64,000 nucleotides of DNA from positions 62,001 to 126,000 of the forward strand of contig NZ_LKBT01000002.1 of NCBI RefSeq assembly GCF_002699985.1, written 5' to 3'. A model generated the notes under the pieces. It made no database searches, was not told where the DNA came from, and saw only the letters and a program-made list of their open reading frames with translations. How positions within the stretch are numbered: position 1 is the stretch's first letter; each line of letters starts with the position of its first letter. This document shows, in pieces, positions 9,101-16,410 of the stretch. Position numbers and translations under genes: made by a program. This DNA comes from Pseudomonas sp. ICMP 561 (GTDB taxonomy: Bacteria; Pseudomonadota; Gammaproteobacteria; Pseudomonadales; Pseudomonadaceae).

Positions 9101-9267
9101 GGCAACTGCGCGGTGACCTGAATGGTCGGGAACTCGGCCTCAGGCAGCGGCGCGACGGGCAGGCGCGGGAACGCAATCGCCCCCAGCAGGACCATGGCAA
9201 ACGTCAGTAATAACGTGGCGACCGGATGGTCCACGCACCAGGCTGAAACCGATCCACGGCCCTTCAT
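6166..9267 (-). CDS. RND multidrug efflux transporter (HAE-1, MdtB/C-like)
   Basis: A 1033-residue inner-membrane proton/drug antiporter, full length for the family. It shows the hallmark N terminus (HPVATLLLTFAMVLLG), porter-domain motif WRKVNPADSPVLIL shared with MdtB/MdtC/MuxBC, and the charge-relay aspartates in TM4 (VGFVVDDAIVVVEN, around residues 405-412). The TM10 lysine region is GIVKKNGILLVDFA. It would export amphiphilic compounds from the periplasm or inner membrane. It overlaps the membrane-fusion gene by four bases (ATGA at 9264-9267). Only one RND gene is present, unlike the MdtBC/MuxBC pairs, and no outer-membrane factor gene follows; a TolC-like channel encoded elsewhere is expected. 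Confidence 0.92.
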   Translation of the reverse strand: MKGRGSVSAWCVDHPVATLLLTFAMVLLGAIAFPRLPVAPLPEAEFPTIQVTAQLPGASPETMASSVATPLEVQFSAIPGMTQMTSSSALGSTNLTLQFTLNKSIDTAAQEVQAAINTAAGRLPADMPNLPTWRKVNPADSPVLILSVSSNLMPPTELSDVTESLLARQLSQIDGVGQVFITGQQRPAIRVQAAPEKLAALGLTLADIRVAVQQTSLNLAKGALYGKDSVSTIASNDQLFRPQDYAQLIVSYKDGAPVHLKDVARVINGSENAYVQAWSGDQQGVNVTIFRQPGANIVETVDRIQREMPRLLEMLPASVDVSVLNDRTRTIRASLHEVEMTLVIAILLVVAVMALFLRQLSATLIVSAVLGVSLVASFAMMYVFGFSLNNLTLVAIVVAVGFVVDDAIVVVENIHRHLEAGDGMREAAIKGSGEIGFTVVSISFSLVAAFIPLLFMGGVVGRLFKEFALTATATILISVVVSLTLAPTLAALFMRAPKHDPHAKPGFSERLLALYERGLNKALAHQRIMLGVFGLTFVLAGVGYVLIPKGFFPVQDTAFALGTSEAAADISYPDMVEKHLQLAKIIGADPAVQAFSHSVGVSGSNQTIANGRFWISLKPRGERDVSVSEFIDRIRPKLAKIPGIVLYLRAGQDINLSPGPSRSQYQYVLKSNDGPLLNTWTQRLTEKLRTNPAFRDLSNDLQLGGSVTHINIDRSAAARFGLTTNDVDQALYDAFGQRQISEYQTEINQYKVILELDAKQRGKAESLGYFYLRSPLTNEMVPLSALAKVGAPTMGPLSIAHDGMFPAANLSFNLSHGVALGDAVRMLDQAKNEIGMPASIIGNFQGAAQAFQSSLANQPWLILAALVAVYIILGVLYESFVHPLTIISTLPSAGIGALLLLWLMGQDFSIMALIGVVLLIGIVKKNGILLVDFALEAQRDRGMSPLDAIHEACLTRFRPIIMTTLAALLGALPLMLGYGVGAELRQPLGIAVVGGLLVSQMLTLFTTPVIYLQLERVFHKRKDEAEPSLVMNK

Positions 9268-10424
9268 CGTGTGCCGTCCAGTTCTGCCGTCTGGCTAGTC
9301 TCTGTCGTGTTACGCAGCACTTCGATTTTCGATCCTGCCTTGAGTCGTGACTGACCGTCACTGACCAGCACGTCGCCCGCCTTGGGGCCGGAGATCAGCA
9401 TCAGGCTGCTGTCCTGATACAGCACCTGCACCGGAACCACTTCGACCTTGTCGCCGTTGACCCTGAACGCGAAGTGTTGATCGATGCCGCGTTGCACGAC
9501 CTGCGGTGGCACTCGCAAGGCATCGCGGTCTATGGCTGTCTGGATTTTTACCGTGACCAGTTGACCTGGCCACAACAGCTGTTTCGGATTATTGAATTCG
9601 GCTTTGGCGCGAATGGTCCCGGTGGTGGCCGAGACCTGGTTGTCGATCAGGGTCAGCTTGCCGTCGCCCAGCAATGTGCCGTTATCGCCATCACCGAGGA
9701 AGGCTTTGACGGCTGCTGGCGAGCTTGAAGCAATCAAACCTTGCAGCGTTGGCAGCATTTGTTGCGGCAACGAGAACTCCACCGAGACCGGATCAATCTG
9801 CGTGACCGAAAACAGGCCCTGAGCATCGCTGACGCGCAGGAAATTGCCTTCATCGACGTTGCGAATCCCGACCCTGCCGGTGACCGGTGAGCGAATCTGG
9901 GTGTACGAAAGTTGCACTTGAGCGGCGTTGATCGCGGCCTCGTTGCCCATCGCTGTGGCTTTGAGTTGATGAACTGTGGCTTGCTGCTGATCGAAAGTCT
10001 GTTTGGAGATGCCATTGTCTTCACTGAGCAGCCGATAGCGCTTCAGGTCTATCTGGGCCATGTCCAGCTGTGCCTTGCTTTGCGCAAGCTGAGCCTTGGC
10101 CTGTTCCAGCGAGGCGCGAATGGCCCGGTCGTCAATCGTCGCCAGCAAATCGCCGACTTTGACCGTTTGCCCTTCCTTGACCAGCACTTTGGTGAGGATG
10201 CCATCCACTTGCGGGCGAATGATCACACTGTGCAAAGACAGCACCGAGCCGATACCCGTGACGAAACGCGGCACATCCTCCTCGGTCACCTTGACGACTT
10301 TGACCGGCACCGCCGTCGGTGTGCTGACTTTTGCCGTCGCCGGACGAGTCAGGGTCCAGCTGGATACACCGATCAAGCCCGTGATGACAACAACGGCAAG
10401 AACGGTTCTGGTCTGTTTACGCAT
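9264..10424 (-). CDS. RND efflux periplasmic adaptor (membrane-fusion protein)
   Basis: A 386-residue HlyD/AcrA-family adaptor linking the RND pump to an outer-membrane channel. It has an N-terminal membrane anchor (about residues 8-26), a lipoyl half (IIRPQVDGILTKVLVKEGQ), an alpha-hairpin coiled coil (about 95-165, Ala/Gln-rich), the second lipoyl half (YTQIRSPVTGRVGIRNVDEG), and beta-barrel and membrane-proximal domains to the end. No lipobox is visible, so it is a transmembrane-anchored MdtA/MexH-like type. It is the first gene of a two-gene operon; the start overlaps nothing upstream, and the promoter lies in 10425-10674, divergent from the fimbrial genes. Confidence 0.92.
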   Translation of the reverse strand: MRKQTRTVLAVVVITGLIGVSSWTLTRPATAKVSTPTAVPVKVVKVTEEDVPRFVTGIGSVLSLHSVIIRPQVDGILTKVLVKEGQTVKVGDLLATIDDRAIRASLEQAKAQLAQSKAQLDMAQIDLKRYRLLSEDNGISKQTFDQQQATVHQLKATAMGNEAAINAAQVQLSYTQIRSPVTGRVGIRNVDEGNFLRVSDAQGLFSVTQIDPVSVEFSLPQQMLPTLQGLIASSSPAAVKAFLGDGDNGTLLGDGKLTLIDNQVSATTGTIRAKAEFNNPKQLLWPGQLVTVKIQTAIDRDALRVPPQVVQRGIDQHFAFRVNGDKVEVVPVQVLYQDSSLMLISGPKAGDVLVSDGQSRLKAGSKIEVLRNTTETSQTAELDGTR

Positions 10425-10674
10425 TCGAGAGACGCCGGAAAGTCGGGGAAGGAGGGTCGTTGTGGATGGCGCTTCTCTTATAGCCCGTCAACCCGGTCAG
10501 CAGGGTGACGGCCACCTGTCAGAATTGTCAGCAAGAAAGGCGCAACGCGCACGAACGTTATCAAGAAACACGGGCTGGAGACGATATCTATAGAAAGGAA
10601 TTCTCGGGAAATTTTCCTGCTTGTTCCAGTTGGTTTTCTTTGCTGATCAAAACGTACCAGGTTGGAGCAAGCCC

Positions 10675-11043
10675 ATGAAGTGCAGCGTCTCAAGCGGGAA
10701 CCGTTGGTTTGAAGTCGTTCATGAGGCGCGCAAGGTCATCGCCGTTCTGATTGTTGGTCCTTTATGCCTGAGTGCGTTTACCGCATCGGCCGCTAACGGT
10801 CAGCTGAGTTTTAGCGGGGCCGTCAACAATGCCAGCTGCGCGGTGCTGCCGACGAGCCTGGTTGGAGGGGTCAACACTCAACGGGTCAACGTTTCCGCCC
10901 ATATGTCCATTGTGGTTGATACGGCGCAAAACGCCTGTACTGGCTCCGTCATCCCGTTCTCGACACAGTATCAGGCGCTGCCAGTATCATTATCGAAGGG
11001 CAACCCGGCGGGTGCCGGGGTTCTGACCCTCACGTATCAATAG
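10675..11043 (+). CDS. Short fimbrial pilin-like subunit
   Basis: A 122-residue secreted protein. A signal peptide (residues about 18-40, LIVGPLCLSAFTASA) precedes a mature chain of only about 82 residues. It begins NGQLSFSGAVNNASCAV like chaperone-usher pilins, has two cysteines (in NASCAV and QNACTG) able to form the usual disulfide, and ends GVLTLTYQ with the penultimate tyrosine of the beta-zipper motif. Pilins are usually 150-180 residues, so this is unusually small; it could be a minor, cap or adaptor subunit, or an internally deleted pilin. The ATG at 10675 is chosen for its GGAG site; the frame is open to a TTG at 10621. Confidence 0.75.
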   Translation: MKCSVSSGNRWFEVVHEARKVIAVLIVGPLCLSAFTASAANGQLSFSGAVNNASCAVLPTSLVGGVNTQRVNVSAHMSIVVDTAQNACTGSVIPFSTQYQALPVSLSKGNPAGAGVLTLTYQ

Positions 11044-11217
11044 TCTCCTGGCAAACACGTCCGCGCTATCGCCTGACAAACGTTGGACCTGCAGGAGCGA
11101 CCGGGGTGGCGCTCCTCCGAGCAGGTCAGATGTTTACTGCATGAACGCTCGGCTCCTCTTACCTAATCCCTCCGCTAATCTGATACCTGTCGAGTGAGTG
11201 ACAGCTCTGGTTGCAAA

Positions 11218-11252
11218 TAAAGTTGATCGTTGTAGCAATGTCGTCAACTTTA
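11218..11252. promoter_or_regulatory. Inverted repeat upstream of the major pilin gene
   Basis: TAAAGTTGA (11218-11226) and TCAACTTTA (11244-11252) form a perfect nine-base inverted repeat with a 17-base spacer. It lies in the 434-base gap 11044-11477 between the two pilin genes. That gap also holds a GC-rich hairpin (AGGAGCG/CGCTCCT near 11094-11118) and must carry the major pilin promoter. A regulator site is the likeliest reading. Confidence 0.45.
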
Positions 11253-11477
11253 TGTGAAGTATTGCCTGACCTTTTTTATCGGGTATTATCTCAGTGTCAC
11301 GGTTTATACGGGCTGCAAAAGAGTTGCGGTTATTCCTACGGAAAGTTCCTGCAAGTTCCGTGGCTTATTCCATGTGATTAAAGTAATAAAGCCGACATCG
11401 ATCCACAAGATCGAACCTTATAGTGCGTGGCGTCCGATTTAGGGCATACACGGAATAACACAAGGAATGTCGTTACT

Positions 11478-12062
11478 ATGAAAAATATCACTCTTGCCCT
11501 GGCCGTTAGTGGCGCTTTGGCTTTGAGCCTGGCTAACACCGCCAATGCTGCGAACAATGGTGTGCTGAAGTTTTCCGGCACGCTGACCAACATTTCCTGC
11601 AGCGTTTCTCCCGGCGCAGGCACCGGCCCGGGCACCGCGCCTGGCGATATTGCAGTCGATCTGGGTAACGTTTCGTTCTCTGATATTGGTACCTCTGGCG
11701 AGAATAAACTGGAGACGGCGACTCCCATTCAGTTGTTGGTCAACTGCACTGCGGGTGCCGATCAATACAATCTGGTGAAGATGCGCTTTAAAGCCGGTAT
11801 GGGCCATGGTACCGATGACAATGACAGCAAGTTACTTCGCGTAACCGGTTCGGCAGGTGGTGTTGCCATTGGTGTGCTTAACGCTTCGAATCAACTGATG
11901 GATTTGTCTGGAACCGGTACCATAGACAAGCCGCTGGTCAAGGACAGTGCGAGTGGTGCCACCGCTGAGCTCAACCTGGCGGGGGTCTACATGCTGAATG
12001 GCACGGTAACCCGCCCAGGTACGGCCATGGGCGACCTGCCGTTCACTCTGGATTACGAGTAA
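11478..12062 (+). CDS. Major fimbrial pilin (type 1 / CUP family)
   Basis: A 194-residue pilin with a clear signal peptide (MKNITLALAVSGALALSLAN, cleavage near ANA-ANN). The mature chain starts GVLKFSGTLTNISCSV, with cysteines in NISCSV and LVNCTA for the conserved disulfide, and ends PFTLDYE with the penultimate Tyr and alternating hydrophobic residues recognised by the chaperone. Size and motifs fit the structural subunit assembled by the chaperone and usher encoded downstream. The AAGGA site lies 11 bases before the ATG. A strong hairpin (12071-12095) follows directly, consistent with higher expression of pilin than of the assembly genes. Confidence 0.9.
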   Translation: MKNITLALAVSGALALSLANTANAANNGVLKFSGTLTNISCSVSPGAGTGPGTAPGDIAVDLGNVSFSDIGTSGENKLETATPIQLLVNCTAGADQYNLVKMRFKAGMGHGTDDNDSKLLRVTGSAGGVAIGVLNASNQLMDLSGTGTIDKPLVKDSASGATAELNLAGVYMLNGTVTRPGTAMGDLPFTLDYE

Positions 12063-12070
12063 TACGCCGC

Positions 12071-12095
12071 ATGGAGCGAGCATTGCTCGCTCCAT
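12071..12095 (+). terminator. Strong stem-loop after major pilin gene
   Basis: ATGGAGCGAGCA and TGCTCGCTCCAT are fully complementary around a single T, nine bases after the pilin stop. There is no T-run, so it is more likely an mRNA-stabilising or attenuating hairpin than a complete terminator. Confidence 0.65.
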
Positions 12096-12241
12096 CTCGG
12101 GTTACCTACTCCATCGAACATTGAAGGGTATGGACGTTCGCAGGGGCGGCTTAAGCCGTGCGCGGTTTGATCCCGGCCCTGCTGACCGTGTCTGGTCAAG
12201 ACACTGTGGGATTTCATACCGAGTACAAGGCGAGCGCCAGC

Positions 12242-12991
12242 ATGTTTTTGTTTTTCTACCGTCGTATGGCCCGGTTGGCTGCAGCGGCTTTATGGTCATT
12301 GCTGTTCTGCGCCAGCGCGCAGGCCAGCATCGTAATAAATACCACACGCATCATTTATCCCGCTTCAGACAAGGAGGTCAGTTTCGGCGTACATAACGCA
12401 GGAAATAAAGAGATCCTTGTGCAAAGTTGGCTGGAGCCAAGCGCCGAACATACAGATCCGAATAACCTGCCGTTTGTGATAACCCCTGCGATTGCCCGTT
12501 TAGCCAGCGATGGCAGACAACTGGTGCGTATTATCTATGCGGGCAAGGACATGCCGCAGGACCGCGAATCAGTACTCTGGCTCAATGTTCAAGAGATTCC
12601 TCAAGTGGCCGCGCAAAACACATTGCAGATCGCCATCCGGCAGCGCATGAAGCTGTTCTTCCGGCCCAAAGGGCTGGTAGGCGATGTCGCCGAAGCGCCG
12701 GAACATCTGCGCTGGAAGCTGGCGGCAGATAATAAGTTGCACGTTGAAAATCCGGGGCCGTTTCACGTTTCAATGGTCATGATTACCGCACAGCGTGCGG
12801 GCAACCAGTTGCTGAACCAGGACAGTCAGATGATAGCTCCCGGTCAGCAACTGCAACTACCGTTAAGTGCGTTCGGCGATGGAGCGACGTTGAACTTCAT
12901 TAGCATCAATGATTTTGGCGGTCAGGTTGCATACCGCACCACCCTGAAATCTGGCGAGATCACACAGGCCGTCAAGGTGGAGCCTCGATAA
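12242..12991 (+). CDS. Periplasmic fimbrial chaperone 1
   Basis: A 249-residue PapD-like chaperone. The signal peptide spans about residues 8-29 (ALWSLLFCASAQA). Mature domain 1 begins SIVINTTRIIYPASDKEVS, with the conserved Arg for pilin C-terminus anchoring. The G1-strand region LWLNVQEIP and the family signature IAIRQRMKLFFRP hold the conserved Lys. Domain 2 follows to the end. It would hold pilin subunits in donor-strand complementation before delivery to the usher. The ATG at 12242 gives a standard signal peptide; the frame is open to a GTG at 12158, which would place extra residues ahead of it. First assembly gene after the major pilin. Confidence 0.9.
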   Translation: MFLFFYRRMARLAAAALWSLLFCASAQASIVINTTRIIYPASDKEVSFGVHNAGNKEILVQSWLEPSAEHTDPNNLPFVITPAIARLASDGRQLVRIIYAGKDMPQDRESVLWLNVQEIPQVAAQNTLQIAIRQRMKLFFRPKGLVGDVAEAPEHLRWKLAADNKLHVENPGPFHVSMVMITAQRAGNQLLNQDSQMIAPGQQLQLPLSAFGDGATLNFISINDFGGQVAYRTTLKSGEITQAVKVEPR

Positions 12992-13126
12992 CGGTCACGT
13001 CGTTTTTCGTCACTGCGTTACTTACCCAATTCAAGCCGCGTCACGCGCAATGGCTCAGTAGTTGTGTGCCTGCCTGAAAGGGATTCGGGCAAGGCTCAGA
13101 ACTTCCAGATCGAGTGGAAACAGCTA

Positions 13127-15682
13127 ATGGAATGGCTTTACAAAAACATTGGGGAATCAACTCCGGGATCCATTCTGCGCATAGCAAAGGGGGTCAGATT
13201 CAAGTCGGTAACCGGCGGTGTGGTTCTGGTCGTCATGCAGGTGTTTACAGTGCAAGGCTGGGCGATCGAAAGTCCGCCTGTTAAACCGGTAAGGTTTAAT
13301 ACAGCATTCATCCAAGGCAGCGACCAGCCTCCAGAACTGACTGAATTCCTGCAGGCCAATACGCTGTTGCCTGGAACGTATCGGGTGGACATTTATGTCA
13401 ATCGCGCATTGAGCGGTCGGCGCGATATCGTCTTTGCCAGCAACCCGATATCTGACCGTATCGAACCCTGCCTGACGCTGGAGATGCTTCAGGCTTTCGG
13501 GCTTGATCTCAATCGCCTGTCAGTTGACCCGACAACGCAAAGCGCACAGGCATGTTTCGATTTGCCTGCCAATGTCGAGTTCGCCCGGGTTGAGTACCAA
13601 CCCAATACGCTTCGCCTCAACATCAGCGTGCCGCAAGCTGTCATGCAGCGCAGCGCCAGAGGTTATGTACCTCCGGAGTTGTGGGATGGGGGCGAGTCCG
13701 TCGGCTTTGCCAGTTACTCGTTCAACGCTGTTCGGCGTAGCAATCAGCGGGAGAAGACTGACCAGTATTACCTGGGGCTGCGCAATGGCCTCAACCTCGG
13801 CGCATGGCGGCTGAGGAACGAGTCCTCTCTGGTCTATGGCGACAATCAGTCTTATCGCTTCAGTAGCAACCGGACTTATCTGCAACGGGATCTGAGCACA
13901 TTGCGCAGTCAACTGACACTCGGCGAAACATTCACCGACTCGCAAATCTTCGACAGTGTGCGTTTTCTGGGTGTGGGAGTGAGTTCCGACGATGCCATGC
14001 TGCCCGACAGTGAGCGCAACTATGCGCCGGTGATTCGCGGTACCGCTGAGACCAATGCGTCGGTTGAGGTTCGTCAAAACGGTTTCCTGCTCTACAGCGG
14101 CAACGTTTCACCGGGGCCGTTCGAGATCAATGACATTTATCCGAGCGGTTCCAATGGTGATCTGCAGGTCACCATCATTGAAGCCGACGGTCGTCGGCGC
14201 TCTTTCACCCAAGCCTATGCTTCGCTGCCGGTTATGGTCCCCGAAGGCGCATTTCGTTACAGCCTTGCGGCAGGGCAGGTCGACAGCGGCAGCGATGACG
14301 CAGCGACTCCGACCTTTGCCAGCCTTGCCCTGATTTACGGCGTGTCTGAACGGATCACGAGCTTTGGCGGTTTGCAGTGGGCTGAGGATTACCAGGCAAC
14401 CAATGTCGGCGCCGGTCTCAATACCGGGTACGGGGCACTGTCAGCCGACCTGACCCACTCCGTCAGCGAGATCGATGATCAGCGGCAAGCGGGGCAGAGT
14501 GTACGCCTGCGATACGCCAACACCTTGAATGCCACTGACACTACCTTCGCAGTGGCGGGTTATCGCTATTCGACCGAGCGCTATCTGTCCCTCAACGAAC
14601 ATGTCGAATCCTCACGAGCGCGGTTCCGTCGGGCGATGACTGGCCGTCCCAAAGACCGCATGGAGCTGACCGTTACGCAGACCTTGCCTGCGCATTACGG
14701 CAGCCTCAGTCTGACCGCGTCCGAACAGCGTTACTGGAGCCTTGGTAGCAAGACTCGACAATTTTACCTCGCGTATAACGCTGCCTGGCGGTCGCTCAGT
14801 TACAGCTTGTCCCTGGAAAACAATCGTCAGTCTGGTCGGGACGGGCAGGCTGAAAATGACAACCGGGTCGCGGTCAGTCTGACCTTCCCGCTGGGGGAAA
14901 ACTCCAGTTCTCCTCGCTTGTCCTTCAATGGCGTACGCGACAACGCGGGCGAATACAACGCTCAGGCAGGCATCAGTGGGCAGGTTCTCGATCAGCGTCA
15001 TGCGTTCTATTCGGTGCAGGCCGGACACGACAGCAGTTCCGGAAGTTTTGGCTCAGGAAAAATCAACACCACGCAGCCCTATGGCCGCTTCGAGGCAGGC
15101 TACAGTCAGGGCCGTGATTACGATGCTTTCAGCCTTGGGGCTTCCGGGTCTGTGCTGGTTCATGGTGGCGGCATAAACCTGGGACAGTCACTGGGAGAAA
15201 CCTTTGCCTTGGTGGAGGTCCCTAAGGTCGGCGGTGCCAGACTGACCAGCTTCAGTAATGTCGAAACTGCTGCCAATGGATATGCCGTGCTGCCTTACGC
15301 GCAGCCCTATCGAAGCAACTGGGTCAGCCTGGATACCCGTCAACTCGGCGCAGACGTTGAACTGGATAACGCGGTTAGCCAGATTGTGCCGAGTCGTGGC
15401 GCGATGCCGGTGGTGCGCTTCAAGGCTTCAACCGGACGTCGTGTGCAATTTGAACTGGTTCAGGCCGACGGCAGCAAAATCCCCTTGGGCGCGAGTGTCG
15501 AAGCCCTCGATGGCAAGGCCCTGGCGGTAGTCGACCCGACAAGTCGGGCGCTGGTTCTCAGCGAGCAGGACCACGGCGAGTTGCGGGTAAGGTGGGCCGG
15601 TCAAAGCTGCCGTGCGCCTTTCGCCCTCCCCGCCCGTGATCCTTCACGTGCCTACGAACGCATTCGGGTGATCTGCCAATGA
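13127..15682 (+). CDS. Fimbrial outer-membrane usher
   Basis: An 851-residue FimD/PapC-family usher. After a long N-terminal segment with a hydrophobic core (about residues 30-45), the mature N-terminal domain begins VRFNTAFIQGSDQPPELTEF. This is followed by the large beta-barrel with the plug insertion (around YAPVIRGTAETNASVEVRQ, the usher signature) and C-terminal domains ending with the conserved Cys region LRVRWAGQSCRAPF. It secretes and polymerises the pilins. Its stop overlaps the start of the second chaperone (ATGA at 15679-15682). The ATG at 13127 is preferred over an upstream in-frame start at 13064. The order pilin-chaperone-usher-chaperone-adhesin resembles P. aeruginosa CupB. Confidence 0.93.
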   Translation: MEWLYKNIGESTPGSILRIAKGVRFKSVTGGVVLVVMQVFTVQGWAIESPPVKPVRFNTAFIQGSDQPPELTEFLQANTLLPGTYRVDIYVNRALSGRRDIVFASNPISDRIEPCLTLEMLQAFGLDLNRLSVDPTTQSAQACFDLPANVEFARVEYQPNTLRLNISVPQAVMQRSARGYVPPELWDGGESVGFASYSFNAVRRSNQREKTDQYYLGLRNGLNLGAWRLRNESSLVYGDNQSYRFSSNRTYLQRDLSTLRSQLTLGETFTDSQIFDSVRFLGVGVSSDDAMLPDSERNYAPVIRGTAETNASVEVRQNGFLLYSGNVSPGPFEINDIYPSGSNGDLQVTIIEADGRRRSFTQAYASLPVMVPEGAFRYSLAAGQVDSGSDDAATPTFASLALIYGVSERITSFGGLQWAEDYQATNVGAGLNTGYGALSADLTHSVSEIDDQRQAGQSVRLRYANTLNATDTTFAVAGYRYSTERYLSLNEHVESSRARFRRAMTGRPKDRMELTVTQTLPAHYGSLSLTASEQRYWSLGSKTRQFYLAYNAAWRSLSYSLSLENNRQSGRDGQAENDNRVAVSLTFPLGENSSSPRLSFNGVRDNAGEYNAQAGISGQVLDQRHAFYSVQAGHDSSSGSFGSGKINTTQPYGRFEAGYSQGRDYDAFSLGASGSVLVHGGGINLGQSLGETFALVEVPKVGGARLTSFSNVETAANGYAVLPYAQPYRSNWVSLDTRQLGADVELDNAVSQIVPSRGAMPVVRFKASTGRRVQFELVQADGSKIPLGASVEALDGKALAVVDPTSRALVLSEQDHGELRVRWAGQSCRAPFALPARDPSRAYERIRVICQ

Positions 15683-16410
15683 CGAAGCTCATTTATCTGG
15701 GCCTCGCCGCCTTGTTATCGAGTTTTAATCTGCAGGCTGCTGTGTCTCTGAGCGGGACACGCCTGATCTTTGATGGCCGTTACCCTGAAGTGAGCCTCGA
15801 AGTCGCCAATCGCAGTGACCGTGAAGTGTTGATTCAGGCCTGGTTGAGTGCCCCGGCCAATACCGACGGCGATCTTGAAGATGCCGCTGCCGAGCTGCCC
15901 TTCGTGCTCAGTCCGCAGCTGGCGCGCCTCGACGCCCGCGGCAAACAGACGCTCAGGGTTTTGTATCAGGGCCAGGGTATGCCGCTCAACGAGGAATCCT
16001 TGCTGCACGTGTATGTGCTGGAAATACCAAGGCGTACCGAAGTCACTAATGCGCTGAACATTGCGATTCGCCAGCGCATCAACCTGTTCTATCGTCCTGC
16101 CGGGCTTACCGAAGACCCTGCGGCAACCGCTTACCGTCTGCGCTGGACGCTGGCTTCCACCTCGTTACGCGTGAGTAATCCGACTTCTTACCATGCCGCG
16201 TTACAGGATGTGCGGTTGGGCGGGGTGGCTGCCAGGGACTACCTGCTGCTGGCGCCAGGTGCCAGCCATGAAATGGCTGTTCCTGCCGCGGGCGGAATAC
16301 GGAGTCTGTCGTTCAAGGCGCTGAACGATTATGGCGGCGCGGACGCTTATTGCGCGGCGGGCAAGAGCGATGGTTTTGACAACACTGAACACCGGCAAAA
16401 GGACTGCTGA
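15679..16410 (+). CDS. Periplasmic fimbrial chaperone 2
   Basis: A 243-residue second PapD-like chaperone. The signal peptide (MTKLIYLGLAALLSSFNLQA) leads into AVSLSGTRLIFDGRYPEVS; the signature IAIRQRINLFYRP and the G1 segment LHVYVLEIPRR are intact. Two chaperones in one cluster suggest separate handling of shaft pilin and tip adhesin. It is translationally coupled to the usher by a four-base overlap and is followed immediately by the adhesin frame (TGA then ATGATG). The last 20 residues after ALNDYGGADAYC are hydrophilic and unlike the usual G strand, and the end could have drifted. Confidence 0.88.
   Translation: MTKLIYLGLAALLSSFNLQAAVSLSGTRLIFDGRYPEVSLEVANRSDREVLIQAWLSAPANTDGDLEDAAAELPFVLSPQLARLDARGKQTLRVLYQGQGMPLNEESLLHVYVLEIPRRTEVTNALNIAIRQRINLFYRPAGLTEDPAATAYRLRWTLASTSLRVSNPTSYHAALQDVRLGGVAARDYLLLAPGASHEMAVPAAGGIRSLSFKALNDYGGADAYCAAGKSDGFDNTEHRQKDC

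Noticed and set aside
6211..9121. Long plus-strand frames within the RND pump gene
   Set aside because: Shadows of a high-GC coding strand; the minus-strand pump is full length with all motifs.
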